In this document: positions 1-6,940 of the stretch, piece by piece
How positions within the stretch are numbered: position 1 is the stretch's first letter
Layout of the letters: each line of letters opens with the position of its first letter
NCBI RefSeq assembly: GCF_000725485.1
Contig: NZ_JOAG01000069.1
Coordinates: forward strand, 1 to 29,148
Direction of reading: 5' to 3'
Length of the DNA stretch: 29,148 nucleotides
Source: Nonomuraea candida
Lineage (GTDB): Bacteria > Actinomycetota > Actinomycetes > Streptosporangiales > Streptosporangiaceae
The notes under the pieces: model-generated
What the model saw: the letters and a program-made list of their open reading frames with translations, nothing else
Database searches by the model: none
What the model was told of the DNA's origin: nothing
Program-made: the position numbers and the translations under genes

Positions 1-78
1 CCGACCCCGAACCCACTCCCGCAGACACTTACCGCTTAACCTGCAGAAACAGGATCACTCGAAGACCGATTCATACAC

Positions 79-94
79 CACGTCCGTGGACGTG
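79..94. other. Short perfect hairpin near the left edge
   Basis: CACGTC and GACGTG arms of 6 bp surround the loop CGTG. It lies in the gene-free stretch 1-203, downstream of the minus-strand YbaB-like genes. It has no T-tract and may be incidental. Nothing else convincing is seen in 1-186. Confidence 0.25.
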
Positions 95-186
95 ACCCGT
101 AGGACCCGTTTCGTGACCGGGCGGCCACGGACACCGAGCGTCGGGGTGGAGGCCGGCGGTGCGCCGGTCCCGGGAACGGTCCGGTC

Positions 187-202
187 GGCACCCCGGCGTG
201 CC
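187..202 (-). terminator. Hairpin directly after the YbaB-like stop
   Basis: GGCAC and GTGCC arms enclose a 6-nt loop only 1 nt past the stop codon of the minus-strand gene ending at 204. There is no U-tract, as is common in high-GC actinomycetes. The terminator role is inferred from position. Confidence 0.35.
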
Positions 203-203
203 C

Positions 204-578
204 TCAGCCTTCGCCGAGCAGCCGTTCCAGCTCGGCCTGTGTCCTGGCAGGGTCGTAATCCGGGAACGCCTCGCGCATGAGGTCGTGGGTGCGCCGCTCG
301 GCGTCGGCGCACGCCGCCCGCACCGCCGCGAGCGTCTCCCCAGCCAGGTCCTGGCTGCCCAGCCGCAGGGCGCGCGCATCGTAGCGGACGTCGAGGACGC
401 GCCCGTCCGCGTCCACGGTCACTTTCACCTGACGCGACGGCCCCTCACCGGTGCCGGTGACGGCCCGCAGCTCCTCCTGCGCCGACTCCAGCCAGGCCAG
501 CATGCGCTCGCCGCGACGGGCGGCCTCGTCGAGCTGCGTCTCGCTGATGTTCGCGGGATCGATGTCCGGCCAGAGCAC
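204..578 (-). CDS. YbaB/EbfC-like DNA-binding family protein
   Basis: This is a 124-residue protein starting at GTG. The central stretch (about residues 48-75, VKVTVDADGRVLDVRYD) has the beta-strand pattern of the YbaB/EbfC nucleoid-associated family, followed by helices with LAGETLAAVRAACADAE. Family members are small dimeric DNA-binding proteins. In actinomycetes, divergent YbaB-like paralogues often sit beside ESX-secreted WXG100 genes, as here. The start is 1 nt past the stop of the upstream gene (580-978), and its Shine-Dalgarno GGGAGGG lies inside that gene's last codons, so the pair is translationally coupled. DNA binding is inferred from the family; no binding target is visible. Confidence 0.75.
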   Translation of the reverse strand: MLWPDIDPANISETQLDEAARRGERMLAWLESAQEELRAVTGTGEGPSRQVKVTVDADGRVLDVRYDARALRLGSQDLAGETLAAVRAACADAERRTHDLMREAFPDYDPARTQAELERLLGEG

Positions 579-579
579 G

Positions 580-978
580 CTATCCCTCCCAGGCCAGCCG
601 GGTCAGCGCCTGGTCGACCCGGCCGCGTACGAAGGTCTCGTCGAGCGGCTCCGGCAGGGCCGTGGCGACATCACGCGCCCCTTCGGCGATCTCCCGCGCC
701 CGCCGCCCGGCGTCGTCCTGCGCCGACCTCAGCACCTCGGCGACCTTCCTGCCCAGCGCGGCCTCGCCGAGCCGCAGCGCCCGCGGGTCGATGCGCAGGC
801 GGGTGGGGGCGCCGTGACCGTCGGCGAACGCCTCGATGAGCCCGTCGTCGCTCTTCGCACGGCCCTCCAGCCGGCCGATGGCCGCCCGGGCGTCGTGCAG
901 CGCGCGGACGGCGCGGCGGCTCTGGGCGACGTACTGGTGCAGGTACTCCGCGTCATCCTCCGGCACGGGTGATCGCAT
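580..978 (-). CDS. Second YbaB/EbfC-like small protein, coupled to the next gene
   Basis: This is a 132-residue protein. I chose the ATG at 976-978 because GGAGG stands 4 nt upstream; the frame stays open further upstream but lacks a comparable ribosome site. The middle (THLRIDPRALRLG-like segment at residues 50-62, reading TRLRIDPRALRLGEAALG) parallels the YbaB core of its downstream neighbour, and the rest is charged helix. It is probably a diverged YbaB-family paralogue, so the two may form a heterodimer. The gene is divergent from the ESX-like gene at 1069 with a shared 90-bp intergenic region, which suggests joint regulation. The exact role is unknown. Confidence 0.65.
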   Translation of the reverse strand: MRSPVPEDDAEYLHQYVAQSRRAVRALHDARAAIGRLEGRAKSDDGLIEAFADGHGAPTRLRIDPRALRLGEAALGRKVAEVLRSAQDDAGRRAREIAEGARDVATALPEPLDETFVRGRVDQALTRLAWEG

Positions 979-1068
979 GTGGCCTCCGGCGGTCAAGGGT
1001 GGGTGAGCGGCCCAGTTTAGACGGAAGCGCCTCCTGCGTCCCAATATGTCTGGATATGCTTCACGGAC

Positions 1069-1383
1069 ATGACGGGAATTGAGATCGCCTCGGGAACGGT
1101 GGGACGCAACGGCACGTACGTCAGCGGCCACGGGGCGGACTACGACGCCGCACTCGCGCGGCTTCGGGAACGGGGCAACGGCGGCCACAACTGGCAGGAC
1201 GACGGGCTGTTCGGCGTCATCGTGGGGACGTACACCGAATGCCTCCAGGTCTCGCTCCAAGCGCTGGCGGGGGTCGGCGAGGAGATCGCCGGCACCGGCG
1301 AGGGCCTGCGGGCGGTGTCGGCGAACATCCGGGCGACGGAAGCCGCCAACGCCGAGAGCTTCGCGAGCCTGACGTGGCGGTGA
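1069..1383 (+). CDS. ESX/type VII-secretion small helical protein (EspC/WXG100-like)
   Basis: This is a 104-residue all-helical protein with no signal peptide. Two helical halves are separated by a turn containing N-W-Q-D-D-G (residues about 40-45). The C-terminal half (SLQALAGVGEEIAGTGEGLRAVSANI) is typical of the EspC/DUF2580 and WXG100 groups exported by type VII systems. It lacks a canonical W-x-G and a clear YxxxD/E motif, so the family call rests on size, helix pattern and context. The next gene starts within the stop (GTGATG at 1380-1385), indicating co-translation. Such proteins commonly act as a secretion partner for the adjacent larger WXG/PPE-type protein. The ribosome-binding site is weak. 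Confidence 0.6.
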   Translation: MTGIEIASGTVGRNGTYVSGHGADYDAALARLRERGNGGHNWQDDGLFGVIVGTYTECLQVSLQALAGVGEEIAGTGEGLRAVSANIRATEAANAESFASLTWR

Positions 1384-2258
1384 TGCTCGACCCGCAGGTG
1401 TCGGGCTTCCTGAACCTGCTCGGCTTCCCCTGGCCGAAGATCAACGAGGACGAGATCCGCAAGGATGCGGACGCCTGGCGCACCGTGCTCGCCGGATCGT
1501 CGGCCCAGGGTGCGGCGGCCGACACGACGATCCGCCGTACGCAGCAGGTCCATCATGGTGAATCGGCCACGGCCCTGGCCGCCCGGTGGAACAAGGTCGG
1601 CGACGGCGGCGGCCACATCTCCCAGGCCACCGCCGCGTCGAAGACGGCGCCGCTCGTACTCGACGGCACCGCGGACGTGGTCAGCGCCGTCAAGGTCGCC
1701 GTGGGGACGCAGGCCGCGTTCGGGCTGACCGCCACCACCCAGGCGCTGCTGTTCGGCGGCGCCGCCGGCGGGATGGCCGCGCTCGCGCGCATGTACATGA
1801 CCCGCCACGCGGTGGGCAAGGTGGCGCTCGAAGGCGCGGAAGGCACCGCCAGGGGGCTGGCCCCCGCCCTCGGCAGCCGGGTGACCGAGACCATGCGCCG
1901 CATCATGAAGGAGATGGAGAAACGCCCGCACGCCCGGGATGGCATGCTCCAGATCCGCGGGAGAGGGGGCGGCGGCAGAGGCAGGGGCAGGCGCGGTGGC
2001 GGTGGCGGCTACAACCCGAACGCCTCGGCGAGCTACGATCCCGCCGCGCAGCGGATGCACGGACGGCTGCCCAGCCGCGACGATGTGCAGAAGATGTCGC
2101 CGGCGGAGGCGGAGAAGATGGCGAAAGAGGTCGAGGAGAGTATCCTCACGCGGAAGATGAACGAGGCCCGTCTCGGCAGCGACCGCGGGCACCAGGTACG
2201 GCTGGACCAGGAGCAGGCGCTTCTGCAGGACCTCAAGAACAAGGCCCAGGGGAAGTGA
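1380..2258 (+). CDS. WXG/PPE-like secreted protein with putative C-terminal toxin domain
   Basis: About 292 residues. The start is GTG at 1380 or ATG at 1383; both overlap the upstream stop. The N-terminal ~170 residues (FPWPKINEDEIRKDADAW... then Ala/Gly-rich helices) resemble the WXG100-like head of ESX-exported polymorphic toxins such as the CpnT N-domain. A Gly/Arg-rich linker follows (about residues 190-215, RGRGGGGRGRGRRGGGGG). The last ~65 residues are a charged helical domain with SRDDV, MSPAEAEKM and a GSDRGHQ-R motif. I do not recognise that domain in a named toxin family, and no nuclease catalytic triad is obvious. The HEAT protein 6 nt downstream is the expected place for an immunity gene. 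The toxin role is inferred from architecture and gene order. Confidence 0.6.
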   Translation: MMLDPQVSGFLNLLGFPWPKINEDEIRKDADAWRTVLAGSSAQGAAADTTIRRTQQVHHGESATALAARWNKVGDGGGHISQATAASKTAPLVLDGTADVVSAVKVAVGTQAAFGLTATTQALLFGGAAGGMAALARMYMTRHAVGKVALEGAEGTARGLAPALGSRVTETMRRIMKEMEKRPHARDGMLQIRGRGGGGRGRGRRGGGGGYNPNASASYDPAAQRMHGRLPSRDDVQKMSPAEAEKMAKEVEESILTRKMNEARLGSDRGHQVRLDQEQALLQDLKNKAQGK

Positions 2259-2264
2259 CGCGAG

Positions 2265-2936
2265 ATGCAGACACGAACAGGCGATGACCTGATGGAACGC
2301 ATTCTCACGCACACAGCCGACGACGAAATCCTCGGCGAGGCGGCCAACGACCTGCTCAACGAGCTGTTCGACGGCTACCCCGTCGAACGGCTCGGCACGC
2401 TGCTGCACAGCGGCGACGACACGGCTCTGCAGACCGGGGCCTGGCTGCTGTCGGAGCTGGGTGAGCGGGCCGCCCCGATGCTGGGCGAGGCGCCCGCCCT
2501 CCTCGCCCATCCCCGGCGTCAGGTGCGCTTCTTCGCCATCGAGTTCGTGCTGCTCGCCGCCGAGGAGCAGCACGCGGACGTCATCGCCCAGGTCCTCTCC
2601 CTGAGCCGGGACACCGACCCGTCCATCCGGTGGAAGGTCCTGCATTTCCTGGCGATGGCCTCGACCGAGCAGCTCATGGCCGGGCTTTCCCGCCTGGCCG
2701 ACCCCGAGGTCGGGCAGCTCACCGCCGCGCTGGTCGCCGCTGACACCGAAGATTTCGACGCCGGCGAGATCGTCGCCTGGCTGGAGGGCGACGACCCGCT
2801 GAGCCGGCTGTTCGCCGCGGCGATCGCGACCCGCATGGCCGAAGACGACCCGGCGCTGCTGCGCCACGCCGCGCGGGTGCGGGACGAAGAGGTCCGCTCG
2901 TTCGCGCAGTGGCAGCTCGGCAGGTTCGAGCCGTGA
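2265..2936 (+). CDS. HEAT-repeat protein, candidate immunity partner
   Basis: This is a 223-residue cytoplasmic protein built of helical pairs with HEAT/Armadillo-type pattern, for example LGERAAPMLGEAPALLAHPRR followed by VRFFAIEFVLL, then IRWKVLHFLAMAS. There is no signal peptide or membrane segment. It starts 6 nt after the putative toxin gene; GGGGAAG lies about 12 nt upstream of the ATG at 2265, and an in-frame ATG at 2292 is an alternative start. Solenoid proteins serve as immunity proteins in several polymorphic toxin loci, so antagonism of the preceding protein's C-terminus is the natural hypothesis. It could instead be a general scaffold. A strong hairpin follows its stop. Confidence 0.7.
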   Translation: MQTRTGDDLMERILTHTADDEILGEAANDLLNELFDGYPVERLGTLLHSGDDTALQTGAWLLSELGERAAPMLGEAPALLAHPRRQVRFFAIEFVLLAAEEQHADVIAQVLSLSRDTDPSIRWKVLHFLAMASTEQLMAGLSRLADPEVGQLTAALVAADTEDFDAGEIVAWLEGDDPLSRLFAAAIATRMAEDDPALLRHAARVRDEEVRSFAQWQLGRFEP

Positions 2937-2941
2937 CGCGA

Positions 2942-2974
2942 CCGGCGCCGCTGTCGAAGGCCAGGCGGCGCCGG
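2942..2974 (+). terminator. Strong hairpin ending the ESX-like cluster
   Basis: Perfect 9-bp inverted repeat CCGGCGCCG (2942-2950) / CGGCGCCGG (2966-2974) with a 15-nt loop, 5 nt past the HEAT-gene stop. No T-tract follows. Position and stem stability support a terminator. Confidence 0.55.
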
Positions 2975-3102
2975 CATCGTCAGGGCCGGGACGAGCACCT
3001 GCCCGAACGCAGGAGCAGCGGCCCCGTCTCACCGCGAGCAGGCGGCGAAGGCGGGTCCGGATGGCCGAGATGTCGCTAAGAGTCCCCCTATTGTTAGATG
3101 CC

Positions 3103-3128
3103 GATCGAACTAGCGAACTCTAGGGGAG
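3103..3128 (+). promoter_or_regulatory. Direct repeat and ribosome site before the oxidoreductase
   Basis: CGAACT occurs twice 8 bp apart (starting at 3106 and 3114), just upstream of the AGGGGAG Shine-Dalgarno at 3122-3128. The repeats could be part of an operator, but no regulator gene is adjacent. The Shine-Dalgarno spacing (6 nt) favours GTG 3135 over TTG 3129 as the start. Confidence 0.3.
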
Positions 3129-3134
3129 TTGAAC

Positions 3135-4040
3135 GTGCGCACTGTGCGGATCGACCGCTTTGGCGGCCCTGACGTCCTCACCATTGCCGAGGCGCCGGCG
3201 CCTCGCCCGCTGGAGGGCGAGGTGCTGGTACGCGTTGTCGCCTCCGCCATCAATCCCGTCGATGACAAGACCCGTCAGGGGGCCATCGGAGAGGGCACCC
3301 CACCCCTGCCGATGACCCTGGGCTGGGAGCTGGCGGGCATCGTCGTAGACAGCCCGGCCGGTGCACTGCCCGTGGGTGAACGGGTCTTCGGGATGTCCCA
3401 CCAGCTTGGAACCGGACGAGGGACCTGGGCCGACCTCGTGGCCATGCCGGTCGGCTCGCTCGCCGCCGCCCCCTCGACGATCAGCCTGGTGGAGGCGGCG
3501 ACACTGCCGTTGCCCGGGCTCACCGCCTTGCAGACGCTGGACTGGCTGGACATCCGTGCGGGAGAACGCCTTCTGGTGGCGGGAGCGGCCGGCGCGGTTG
3601 GATGCCTTGCCGTACAGCTGGCCCGGAGGCGCGGCGCCCGGGTAGACGCGCTGGTTTCCGGGCCGGCCCAGGTCGAGGCAGTCAAGGAGTTGGGGGCCGA
3701 ATGGGCCACGACGGAGCGCGCCGCGCTTCCCGCAGCCGCTTATGACGCCGTCTTCGACACCTTCGGCGCTTTCGTCACCGAAGCCGTGGCCGACGGGGGC
3801 CGCTATGCCTCCATCGCCACCCAAGCCGGACCCGTGCCGGATCTGTCCCACCGAGCGGTCCGCACCACGGTCAACCAGGTGCGCGAGGACGGCGCAGGAC
3901 TCGCCGAACTGGCCGAGATCGTGGACGCGGGCCAGGTCAAGGTACGCGTCGACTCCCAATACAGCCTGCAAAACGTGCGAGAAGCGCACGAGCGCTTCCT
4001 CCGGGGCCGGCTGACGGGAAAGGTCGCCCTCATTCTCTGA
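3135..4040 (+). CDS. NADP-dependent quinone oxidoreductase (zinc-independent MDR family)
   Basis: This is a 301-residue medium-chain dehydrogenase/reductase. The GroES-like N-terminal domain contains ASAINPVDDKTRQG (residues 36-49) and GWELAGIV (63-70), the standard quinone-reductase signature. The Rossmann domain begins with VAGAAGAVG (148-156, the A-x-x-G-x-x-G nucleotide loop). The zinc-binding cysteines of alcohol dehydrogenases are absent, so an NADPH:quinone or enone reductase is expected. It is cytoplasmic. Full length matches the family (about 300-310). It stands alone between a terminator-like hairpin and the DUF998 operon. The physiological substrate cannot be read from the sequence. 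Confidence 0.88.
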   Translation: MRTVRIDRFGGPDVLTIAEAPAPRPLEGEVLVRVVASAINPVDDKTRQGAIGEGTPPLPMTLGWELAGIVVDSPAGALPVGERVFGMSHQLGTGRGTWADLVAMPVGSLAAAPSTISLVEAATLPLPGLTALQTLDWLDIRAGERLLVAGAAGAVGCLAVQLARRRGARVDALVSGPAQVEAVKELGAEWATTERAALPAAAYDAVFDTFGAFVTEAVADGGRYASIATQAGPVPDLSHRAVRTTVNQVREDGAGLAELAEIVDAGQVKVRVDSQYSLQNVREAHERFLRGRLTGKVALIL

Positions 4041-4280
4041 AAGCGACCGGCCGCAAACCGAGGCTCGGCACGTCCGCGCGGCAGCACCGGTGAGGAGCCG
4101 GACCGGTCTTCGGGCGCGAATCCGGGCGCGGCGTTGACGTACCCGGGCCGCTTCTGGTTCGGGGGCAGGAGGCGAGCCTCGTACATCGATTGGTGTAGGC
4201 GGCTACTCCGATGGCGCAGGCCCAGGTGACGCGTGGAGGACGATGTGTCCGGCCGTCCCTGAAATCTACCGTTGGGAGCT
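4041..4280 (+). promoter_or_regulatory. 240-bp intergenic region, probable promoter of the DUF998 operon
   Basis: No gene is seen here. A TTGACG hexamer near 4134 is a possible -35 element, and GGGAG at 4275-4279 is the ribosome site of the next gene. No operator symmetry was convincing beyond short ACCGGT palindromes. Confidence 0.3.
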
Positions 4281-4919
4281 ATGAGCAAGAAGTTCTCTTT
4301 GACCGGTTTCGCGATCGCTATCCTCTCCTTCGTGATGTCCGACGTGATCAACCGGGGCTACGATCCGGTGGACGAGACGATCAGCAGGTACGTCAACCTG
4401 CCCCACGGCTGGCTCGTGACCGTCGGCCTGCTGGGGCTCGCGGCCGGGAGCGCGGCGCTGGCCGCGCGGACCGCGGGCAGCGGGTGGGGCCGGGGGCTGC
4501 TGTGGTTGTGGGCCGGATGCGCCCTCATCGCGGCGATCTTCCCGGCTGATCCGCCCGGCAACTGGTCCAACCCGTCCCTGTCGGAGAGCGTGCACGGGGT
4601 GGCCGCCTGGGTGGGGCTTCTCGCGCTGGCGATCGCGATCGTAGGACTCACCCTGCGCTGGCGGCGCGAGCCCGCGTGGGCGCCGAGAGCGCGGGCGCTG
4701 ACCGTGCTGGCCTGGGCGTCGTCGGTGGCGTTCCTGCTCTTCGTGGTGGCGATGGCGGACGCGATGGCCTTCACGCACACGGCTCCGCTGGGCCTGGCTG
4801 AGCGGGTCCTGCTCGGCCTGAACCTGGTCTGGCTCGCCCTGGCCGCCACCGGCCCGGCGAGGACCCGGCCCCTGGCCACGGGTTCCCGGAGCCACGTGAC
4901 GGTGGGCGACAGGGCATGA
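4281..4919 (+). CDS. DUF998 family membrane protein
   Basis: This is a 212-residue integral membrane protein. The ATG at 4281 follows GGGAG closely; an in-frame TTG at 4272 is less likely. The first helix (LTGFAIAILSFVMSDV) is followed by the family-typical loop YDPVDETISRYVN, which resembles the 'S-x-Y' loop after TM1 in DUF998 proteins. Further helices lie at about residues 45-64, 74-92, 112-130, 150-170 and 178-195. DUF998 proteins are of unknown biochemical function. The gene overlaps the downstream histidine kinase by ATGA, so it is co-expressed and may supply or modulate the kinase input. Confidence 0.75.
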   Translation: MSKKFSLTGFAIAILSFVMSDVINRGYDPVDETISRYVNLPHGWLVTVGLLGLAAGSAALAARTAGSGWGRGLLWLWAGCALIAAIFPADPPGNWSNPSLSESVHGVAAWVGLLALAIAIVGLTLRWRREPAWAPRARALTVLAWASSVAFLLFVVAMADAMAFTHTAPLGLAERVLLGLNLVWLALAATGPARTRPLATGSRSHVTVGDRA

Positions 4920-6019
4920 GCGCAGGCACGATCAGGTCGCGCCAGGCCCGGCTGGTGGATCTGGCGCTGGCCCTGCTGACGGGCGTGGGCGTCGGCGCGG
5001 GACCGGCCGTGATGGGAGCGCCGCTGCCGTGGCACGGCGCGCCCGCCCTGGGGGTTCTCCTGGGCGGACTGCTGCTGGCTCGCCGGTCCCGTCCCCTGCT
5101 CGTGCTCGTCCTGTCCGCGCTCGTGCTCATCGGCTACCAGAGCTCCGGTCTGTTCGAGGGCGGCTGGATCTGGCCGCTGTCGGCCGCCCTGTTCACCGCC
5201 TCGCTCACCCGGCCCGGCTGGGTCGCCGGCGTCGGCGTCCTCACCTTGGCGTACGGCATGAGCCGGCAGGGGCTGGGCGCCACCGAAACGCTCGCCCGCG
5301 GTGGCGTCGAGCTGCTCTGGCTGGCCGTGCTGCTGGCCGCGGCGAGCGCCACGCGCCAGTACAACCGGTGGAGGACCGAACACCGGGCCCGTCTCCTGCA
5401 ACTGGAACAGACGCGGCTGGCCGAGCAGCGCCTGCACATCTCCCGAGAGGTTCATGACGTGGTCGCCCACACCCTGGCCGTCGTCGGCGTGCACCTGAAC
5501 GTCGCCGTCGCGGCCCTGGACGATTCACCCGAGGAGGCACGGGCCGCCCTGCGCACCGCGATCTCCGTGCGCAACCAGGCCACCAGAGACCTCAAAGCCT
5601 TCGTGGGCGAGCTCCGCGACACCCCGCAGCAGGGGCTGGAGTCCGTCGCCGACCTGGTCGCGCAGGCCAGGACCGCCGGGCTGGAGGTGCGCTACGAGCC
5701 GGAGGGCGACCTCGCCGCCATCCCGGCGGCCCAGGCGCTCACCGCCTACCGAGTCGTCCAGGAGGCGGTCGTCAACACGTTGCGCCACTCCGACGCCGGC
5801 CGTCTCACGATCCGGCTCCAGGCCACGACCCGGGACCTGGTGGTGAAGGTCGCCGACAACGGGAGCGCGGCGACGGGCTTCACCGCGGGGCACGGCCTGA
5901 CCGGAATGCGGGAGCGGGTCGCGGCCCTCGGGGGAACCCTGCACATCGACGCCGGCCGCGGCTTCGCGGTCCAGGCCGTCCTGCCCCTGACGGCTCACCT
6001 GAGCGGCCTGGCGCCATGA
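4916..6019 (+). CDS. NarL-type sensor histidine kinase (HisKA_3)
   Basis: This is a 367-residue kinase. Several membrane helices lie in residues about 12-145. They are followed by a coiled-coil linker and the dimerisation/phosphoacceptor box ISREVHDVVAHTLAVVGVH, with the phosphorylated histidine at about residue 180. The HATPase_c domain follows, with an N-box (VVQEAVVNTLRHS), VKVADNGSA and a GHGLTGMRERV G-box. The start overlaps the DUF998 stop by 4 nt, and the stop overlaps the response regulator start by 4 nt, forming a three-gene operon. The short extracytoplasmic loops suggest membrane or cell-wall stress sensing, but the signal is unknown. Confidence 0.93.
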   Translation: MSAGTIRSRQARLVDLALALLTGVGVGAGPAVMGAPLPWHGAPALGVLLGGLLLARRSRPLLVLVLSALVLIGYQSSGLFEGGWIWPLSAALFTASLTRPGWVAGVGVLTLAYGMSRQGLGATETLARGGVELLWLAVLLAAASATRQYNRWRTEHRARLLQLEQTRLAEQRLHISREVHDVVAHTLAVVGVHLNVAVAALDDSPEEARAALRTAISVRNQATRDLKAFVGELRDTPQQGLESVADLVAQARTAGLEVRYEPEGDLAAIPAAQALTAYRVVQEAVVNTLRHSDAGRLTIRLQATTRDLVVKVADNGSAATGFTAGHGLTGMRERVAALGGTLHIDAGRGFAVQAVLPLTAHLSGLAP

Positions 6020-6672
6020 CCATCAACGTGCTGCTCGTCGACGATCAGGCGCTCGTGCGGGCGGGCTTCCGCGCCCTGCTCGCCCGCGCCAAGACCCTCG
6101 CCGTCGTCGGCGAGGCAGCCACGGGCGAGGAAGCCATCGGCCAGGCCACCCGGCTGCGGCCGGACGTCGTGCTCATGGACATCAGAATGCCGGGGATGAA
6201 CGGCATCGACGCCACCCGCCGCATCCTGTCCGAGCTGCCGGCCACCAAGGTGATCATCCTGACGACGTTCGACACCGACGAGCACGTCTTCGACGCCCTG
6301 CGGGCAGGGGCGAGCGGCTTCCTCACCAAGGAGGTCGACCTGGCCGAACTGCGCCGGGCGGTCGAGGTCGTGGCGGCGGGCGAAGCCCTGCTGGCGCCGA
6401 GCGTCACCCGCCGCGTCGTCGAGCGCTTCGCCCACCGCCCGCGGCCCGCCGCGACGCTGCACGAGCTGACGACGCGCGAGAGCGAGGTGGTCCGGCTGGT
6501 GGCGACGGGCCTGTCCAACGACGAGATCGCCGCCGCGCTGGTGATCAGCCCGCTGACCGTGAAGACCCACATCACCAGGGCCATCACCAAGCTGGGAGTC
6601 CGTGACCGCGTGCAGCTGGTCATCCTCGCCTACGAGCACGGTCTCGTCAGCCCCTCGCCCACCGGTGGCTGA
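6016..6672 (+). CDS. NarL/FixJ-family response regulator
   Basis: This is a 218-residue protein. The receiver domain has the acidic pair DD at 9-10, phosphoacceptor D55 in VVLMDIRMPG, and K at LTKEVD. The C-terminal LuxR-type helix-turn-helix reads TTRESEVVRLVATGLSNDEIAAALVIS...TVKTHI. It is the partner of the overlapping kinase upstream. It likely binds DNA as a dimer after phosphorylation and may autoregulate the DUF998 operon. The stop at 6672 abuts the broken end of a minus-strand LLM oxidoreductase remnant. Confidence 0.93.
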   Translation: MTINVLLVDDQALVRAGFRALLARAKTLAVVGEAATGEEAIGQATRLRPDVVLMDIRMPGMNGIDATRRILSELPATKVIILTTFDTDEHVFDALRAGASGFLTKEVDLAELRRAVEVVAAGEALLAPSVTRRVVERFAHRPRPAATLHELTTRESEVVRLVATGLSNDEIAAALVISPLTVKTHITRAITKLGVRDRVQLVILAYEHGLVSPSPTGG

Positions 6673-6938
6673 CTCCCAGTCCCAGGCTGAGCCGCCGCCG
6701 ACCGCCTCCTGGACCGTCAGCGCCTGCGCCGCGAGGGCCAGCGGATGCCGAGGGTGACTCGGCGCCACCGCCGTCCCGAGCTCGATGCCGGACACCTGAC
6801 TCGCCGCCACCGCCAGGGTGGTCAGCGCGTCCCTGCCGTCGCGCTGGCCCAGCCATACGCCGGCGAACCCTGCCGTGGCCGCGGCGCGAGACTGATCGGC
6901 TTTCACGATGCTGGTGGACGCGCTTTTCGTGCGCTTGA
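6665..6938 (-). pseudogene. Remnant of F420-dependent LLM-class oxidoreductase
   Basis: On the minus strand, codons from 6906 to 6693 read AAATAGFAGVWLGQRDG..., then LTTLAVAASQVSGIELGTAV and HPRHPLALAAQALTVQEAVGG. This is the N-terminal third of a luciferase-like, F420-dependent oxidoreductase (resembling the TIGR03564 group). The reading then shifts frame: the continuation RLSLGLGVSH is found in the next frame (about 6694-6665). A single missing C in a GGCCGG-like stretch would explain this. The alignment then stops at the 3' end of the response regulator, so roughly two thirds of the gene is gone. The extreme N-terminus also looks degraded next to the peptidase stop at 6941. It is non-functional. 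Confidence 0.75.
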
Positions 6939-6940
6939 CG

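Noticed and set aside
55..203. Minus-strand open frame with protein-like end (RPVTKRVLRVTSTDVVYESVFE)
   Set aside because: The only start codon lies deep inside the YbaB-like gene, and the frame there is an arginine-rich shadow. No start or ribosome site exists between 203 and 55.
1140..3032. Very long minus-strand open frame opposite the ESX and HEAT genes
   Set aside because: Composition is typical of an antisense shadow in high-GC DNA, while the plus-strand genes have clear domains and coupled starts.
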